Below are positions 60,871 through 64,000 of a stretch of 64,000 bases of DNA, piece by piece. Source of the DNA: Emydura subglobosa (lineage: Eukaryota; Chordata; Testudines; Chelidae); the NCBI GenBank assembly GCA_007922225.1, contig ML679970.1:38485460-38549459 (forward strand), given 5' to 3'. Every line of letters begins with the position of its first letter. Position 1 is the stretch's first letter. Made by a program: the position numbers and the translations under genes. The notes beneath the pieces were generated by a model. The model saw only the letters and a program-made list of their open reading frames with translations, was not told the DNA's origin and did no database searches.

Positions 60871-63557
60871 CATACTGCAGAAGATGGTGAACAATTTCCA
60901 GATTATGGCAAAAGTTTTAGGTGTATTATTCCTCATAAGGCACTCATCACAATTCTCATGGACACTTAAGACAAACATGGCCAAACTGCACTGGTGTTTA
61001 TCTTGATATATTTATCTGAATCAGATATTTAATGATTGAGATCAGGAGTCACCTGGCAGTACCTACATGAGCAAGGCCGGCTTCGAGATATTATTTAGGC
61101 TTGTTAACACTGCATTGGAGTAGCTAAATCTTGCACGATTCCCTAGGGAAAGACTGATACCACTTCCAATCATACAAACTAATTAAAGTAAAGAAAAGAA
61201 AAAACACAAAGCAACTCAAAGCCTCCAAGCACTGAGCTTTGTCAGAATTACACCAAGAAAAATGGTCTTAAAAAAAAAAAAAAACTAAGACGGGGTGGGT
61301 GACATAATTCAATGAAGTCAAAACCATGCATGCTATGTTACAGCAAAGTAACAGATCTTAGCTGAAACCTTGAGAGAACTGCATGTTGAAGTACTGTAGA
61401 CTGAAGTGTTATATTTTAAATCAAAGTTTCAACATGAGAGTTTGCTTAGTTATTCTTTATTGTATTTAAGACACGATAATTTTTAAAGTGCTTTACTGGT
61501 TAAATTATCTCAATATTACATTGGTGTTTTATTTAAGGACACTATGGGATATTTAGGGTTGGAGGCTGTTCTTAAGTTTGATTTTTGGTTTTCCCTCCCC
61601 CACTTGTGTGTTATTTGGTGAACTTTCAGATGGTTTATGCTGTTTTATAGCACACAGAGATACAATATATTTCTAAAATTATCTCCTTTAGTTTAGCCAC
61701 AAATATATACTGAATATACATAGCTAAATATTGTTCACAATGATCTAAACATTGATATTTCCATAGCAGCTCTGCAGAATTAGTCATTTTAAATGCATTC
61801 AAACCACTTTAGACATATTTGGTCTAACACAGATTTATTATTTGAGAGGACATGGACAAAAGCCCAGGGTTTAGAGTAATAGTTTAAGTTCCAGTCCTGC
61901 AAGATGCTGTGCACCTTGGGCCTAATCCCAAACCCACTGAAGACAATGGAAAAATTCCCATTGACTGCAACGGGGGACTGCATCAAGCTATTTCTGAGAG
62001 GTGTCAAGTGCTCCTTCTCACTGAAGGACAATAGAAGCTGAAGGTCGTGAGCAGCTCAAGGGAGGTGCTGCTCAGCCCTTTCCAGGAGCAGATCTTTGGA
62101 TTATATATCCTGCAATGATACTACAGTGACACATGAGAAGTACATAAGTGCGTTATTTAAGCAGTTTCAGAAGGAAAAAAATTCCACATTTCAAGATTAT
62201 AAAGGAATCAAAACAAGCATATTTCAGAGAGTTGCTCCCAACAAATAGTAGCTATGAGAATATAATAAAGAGCACTGTCAATATCCTGCAAAGAAATGAA
62301 ATATCCTGAATGAGTCAGAGCCTAAAGCTAATTCAAAAAACAGAGTATTGAGAATTATGAAATATAGCATCTAGGTCCTCTAGATGAGGTTAAGGTTCCA
62401 AAAAGCAACAGTTTCTCACTGCTTCAGAAGTTTTTCAGATGGAAATGTTTCTTAAATGTTAAAGATATCAAATAAGGAACAGCAGCATTGAAATCAAAAC
62501 CAATTGATTTAATATTTTCTAAAAGGCTCTCTTCTGATCTCTTATTATCCACTGGCATGTTTGTGTACTGACAGAGGCATAGGAGCCAACATCTGTCTTA
62601 TACCCAGGTGAGTTGCAACTATTTGAAGTCATTAGTGAATTTTACTGAACGACCTGCTTGTTCTATTCTTAATGCAGCTCAGAAAAGGGAAGGACCATTT
62701 AATTCCTTTGCAGAATAAGTTTTGAATAATATTTCTGAATGTAAACACAATAATGATTTTGCTTTACTTATTTTAGACTACAGTATATACTTTACTTGTG
62801 AAGACCAGTTTCAGTTTTAATTAAACTCATTTTTGCCTCCAAAAGGTGTTTTAATACTAGTAACTTTCATTTTAAAAAAACCACACATCCCCATCTCTTC
62901 TGGAATAAATGAAATGATCCTTTAATCTCACACAACCTAGTTTGTACTTAGTTCCTGCTATGGATTATCTCAGGGATTTAGGAACTCTTCTACATTTCAC
63001 TGTGTTGTTTTTCCCCTGGCTTCAATGCAGGATTAGTTTTGGATGTATATGTGAAACTCTTTTCTGTGGGTGGATTATCTCAGCAATTTATGAATTTTTA
63101 TGATAACCTGATTCTGAACTCTGTTTTCATTTGGAACAGACATCTTTCTTTACACACAAAACAGAAGCTATTTTCCCTCAGCAAAGTGCCCACTGTGTAC
63201 TAGTGCTACATATATTTATCTTATTGATAATGGCAACTGCAGGTGTTTGTGATTACGGCAAAGTATATTAACCATGGAAGCTAATCATTCCACATGCAGT
63301 TTTTCCATTGCAACTGAGATATTCGTTCACTGACCTTCTGCTCTCACAGAGGAATACTTGACCTGCAAGTGCAGCTAAGAAAGAGTATGAGATAGCACTC
63401 TTTAAAACATATTTTAATACCAGCTCTGCTCTAATCACACCAAACATATCCTAGAGTAAACTGGTTTTGAATGAAAACACTACCCTAAAGAAAACAGCTT
63501 TGTTGCCCCATAGAAAAATTATGAGAATATTCATTCCACTCCTTGTCTGGACACATT

Positions 63558-63834
63558 GGGTATGACTACACTGCAATTAAACACCTGTGGCTGGCCCATA
63601 TCAGATGACTTGGGCTCGCGAGGCTCAAGCTACAGTGCTGTTTAATTGTGGTGTAGACACTTGGTGGAGCCTGAGCTCTAGAACCTTCTCCCTATATACG
63701 GTCCCATAGCCTGTGCTCCAGCCCAAGCTCAAACATCTACACCACAATTAAATAGACCCATAGTGTGAGCCCCACGAGCCCAAGTCAGCTGACACAGGCC
63801 CGCTGTGGGTTTTAACTGCAGTGTAAACATACCT
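63558..63834. mobile_element. Foldback MITE near the right window edge
   Basis: GGGTATGACTACACTGCA at the left is inverted as TGCAGTGTAAACATACCT at the right. Further pairs such as TGACTTGGGCTCG and CGAGCCCAAGTCA, and TTTAATTGTGGTGTAGA and its complement, make nearly the whole unit self-complementary. It shares termini with 19826-20106. Confidence 0.75.
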
Positions 63835-64000
63835 ATTGAATTGGCTGCTGCATCTTTAAGTTTACCCCATTTCTGAGAACAGCAAAGAGATTAATTTCAT
63901 GCTGCTATTCAGGAAAGTGAAGCCTAAAGTTTTTAACTTTTTATCTTTGCAGGTCAGATCTAGGATAGCACTCATATTTAGGATGCTTAAGTATACAAAA

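Larger units (their letters stand above)
52626..64000 (-). other. Last intron (and possibly more upstream gene body) of the POC1 gene
   Basis: Everything above the splice acceptor at 52626-52628 lies upstream in the POC1 transcription direction. I looked for the exon that normally precedes the tail and for WD40 exons and recognised none. The interval is AT-rich, with a DIRS retrotransposon and its foldback satellite (56510-59843), a CR1 tail (60657-60870) and a foldback MITE (63558-63834). The stretches 52630-56505 and 59845-60655 otherwise show only intron-like DNA and a partial foldback near 53690-53850. The stretch 60870-63555 is similar, with short tails of the 'CCCATTGACT' class near 61880-61990. 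Confidence 0.55.

Overview
This is a vertebrate nuclear window, most likely from a turtle (inference). It has no operons, and every compact ORF is short or transposon-derived. Repeats make up much of it: CR1-type LINE tails, amniote MIR-type tRNA SINEs, hAT elements, many foldback MITEs, solo LTRs and a DIRS-type tyrosine-recombinase retrotransposon. The DIRS termini and several MITE ends match repeats I recall as abundant in turtle genomes; no search was run.

Host gene content is very low. The one exon I recognise is the terminal coding exon of a POC1-family centriolar protein gene (probably POC1B) on the minus strand, at 52527-52625. It has a clean splice acceptor, a stop codon, a short 3' UTR and an AATAAA signal near 52357. 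Everything from 52626 to 64000 then lies in, or upstream along, the same gene; I found no further exon there. A GC/CpG-rich block at about 45.4-45.9 kb looks like a promoter firing on the minus strand, with a possible 19-codon first exon ending at a GTGAGT donor. The gene it serves is unknown.

Layout: 0-15 kb is intergenic, with a minus-strand LTR-like block, MIR copies, foldback elements, a poly-G tract and a polypurine block. From 15.8 to 18.0 kb two CR1 copies lie head to head, the minus copy with a dead reverse-transcriptase fragment. At 18.9-20.1 kb is a 789-bp hAT-type element with a perfect 8-bp target duplication, followed by a foldback MITE. From 21 to 31 kb is intergenic DNA with ancient MIR copies. 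At 32.0-33.0 kb is a minus-strand solo LTR with an internal 48-bp minisatellite. At 34.6-35.6 kb a hAT copy with a transposase remnant sits inside an older MITE. At 36.4-36.9 kb a solo LTR with a 5-bp duplication splits an older SINE tail. From 37 to 45 kb there are more MITEs and SINEs, then the CpG island, intergenic DNA, the POC1 3' end, and the POC1 intron carrying the DIRS element (56.5-59.8 kb), a CR1 tail and a foldback MITE.

The most notable structure is the DIRS copy. An internal deletion joined its gag-like N-terminus in frame to the end of its reverse transcriptase and its RNase H. Its recombinase is broken by stops and frameshifts. A 307-bp foldback made of the same terminal sequence abuts its 3' end. 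I see no sign of a new functional system; the interest is in transposon structure and insertion history.
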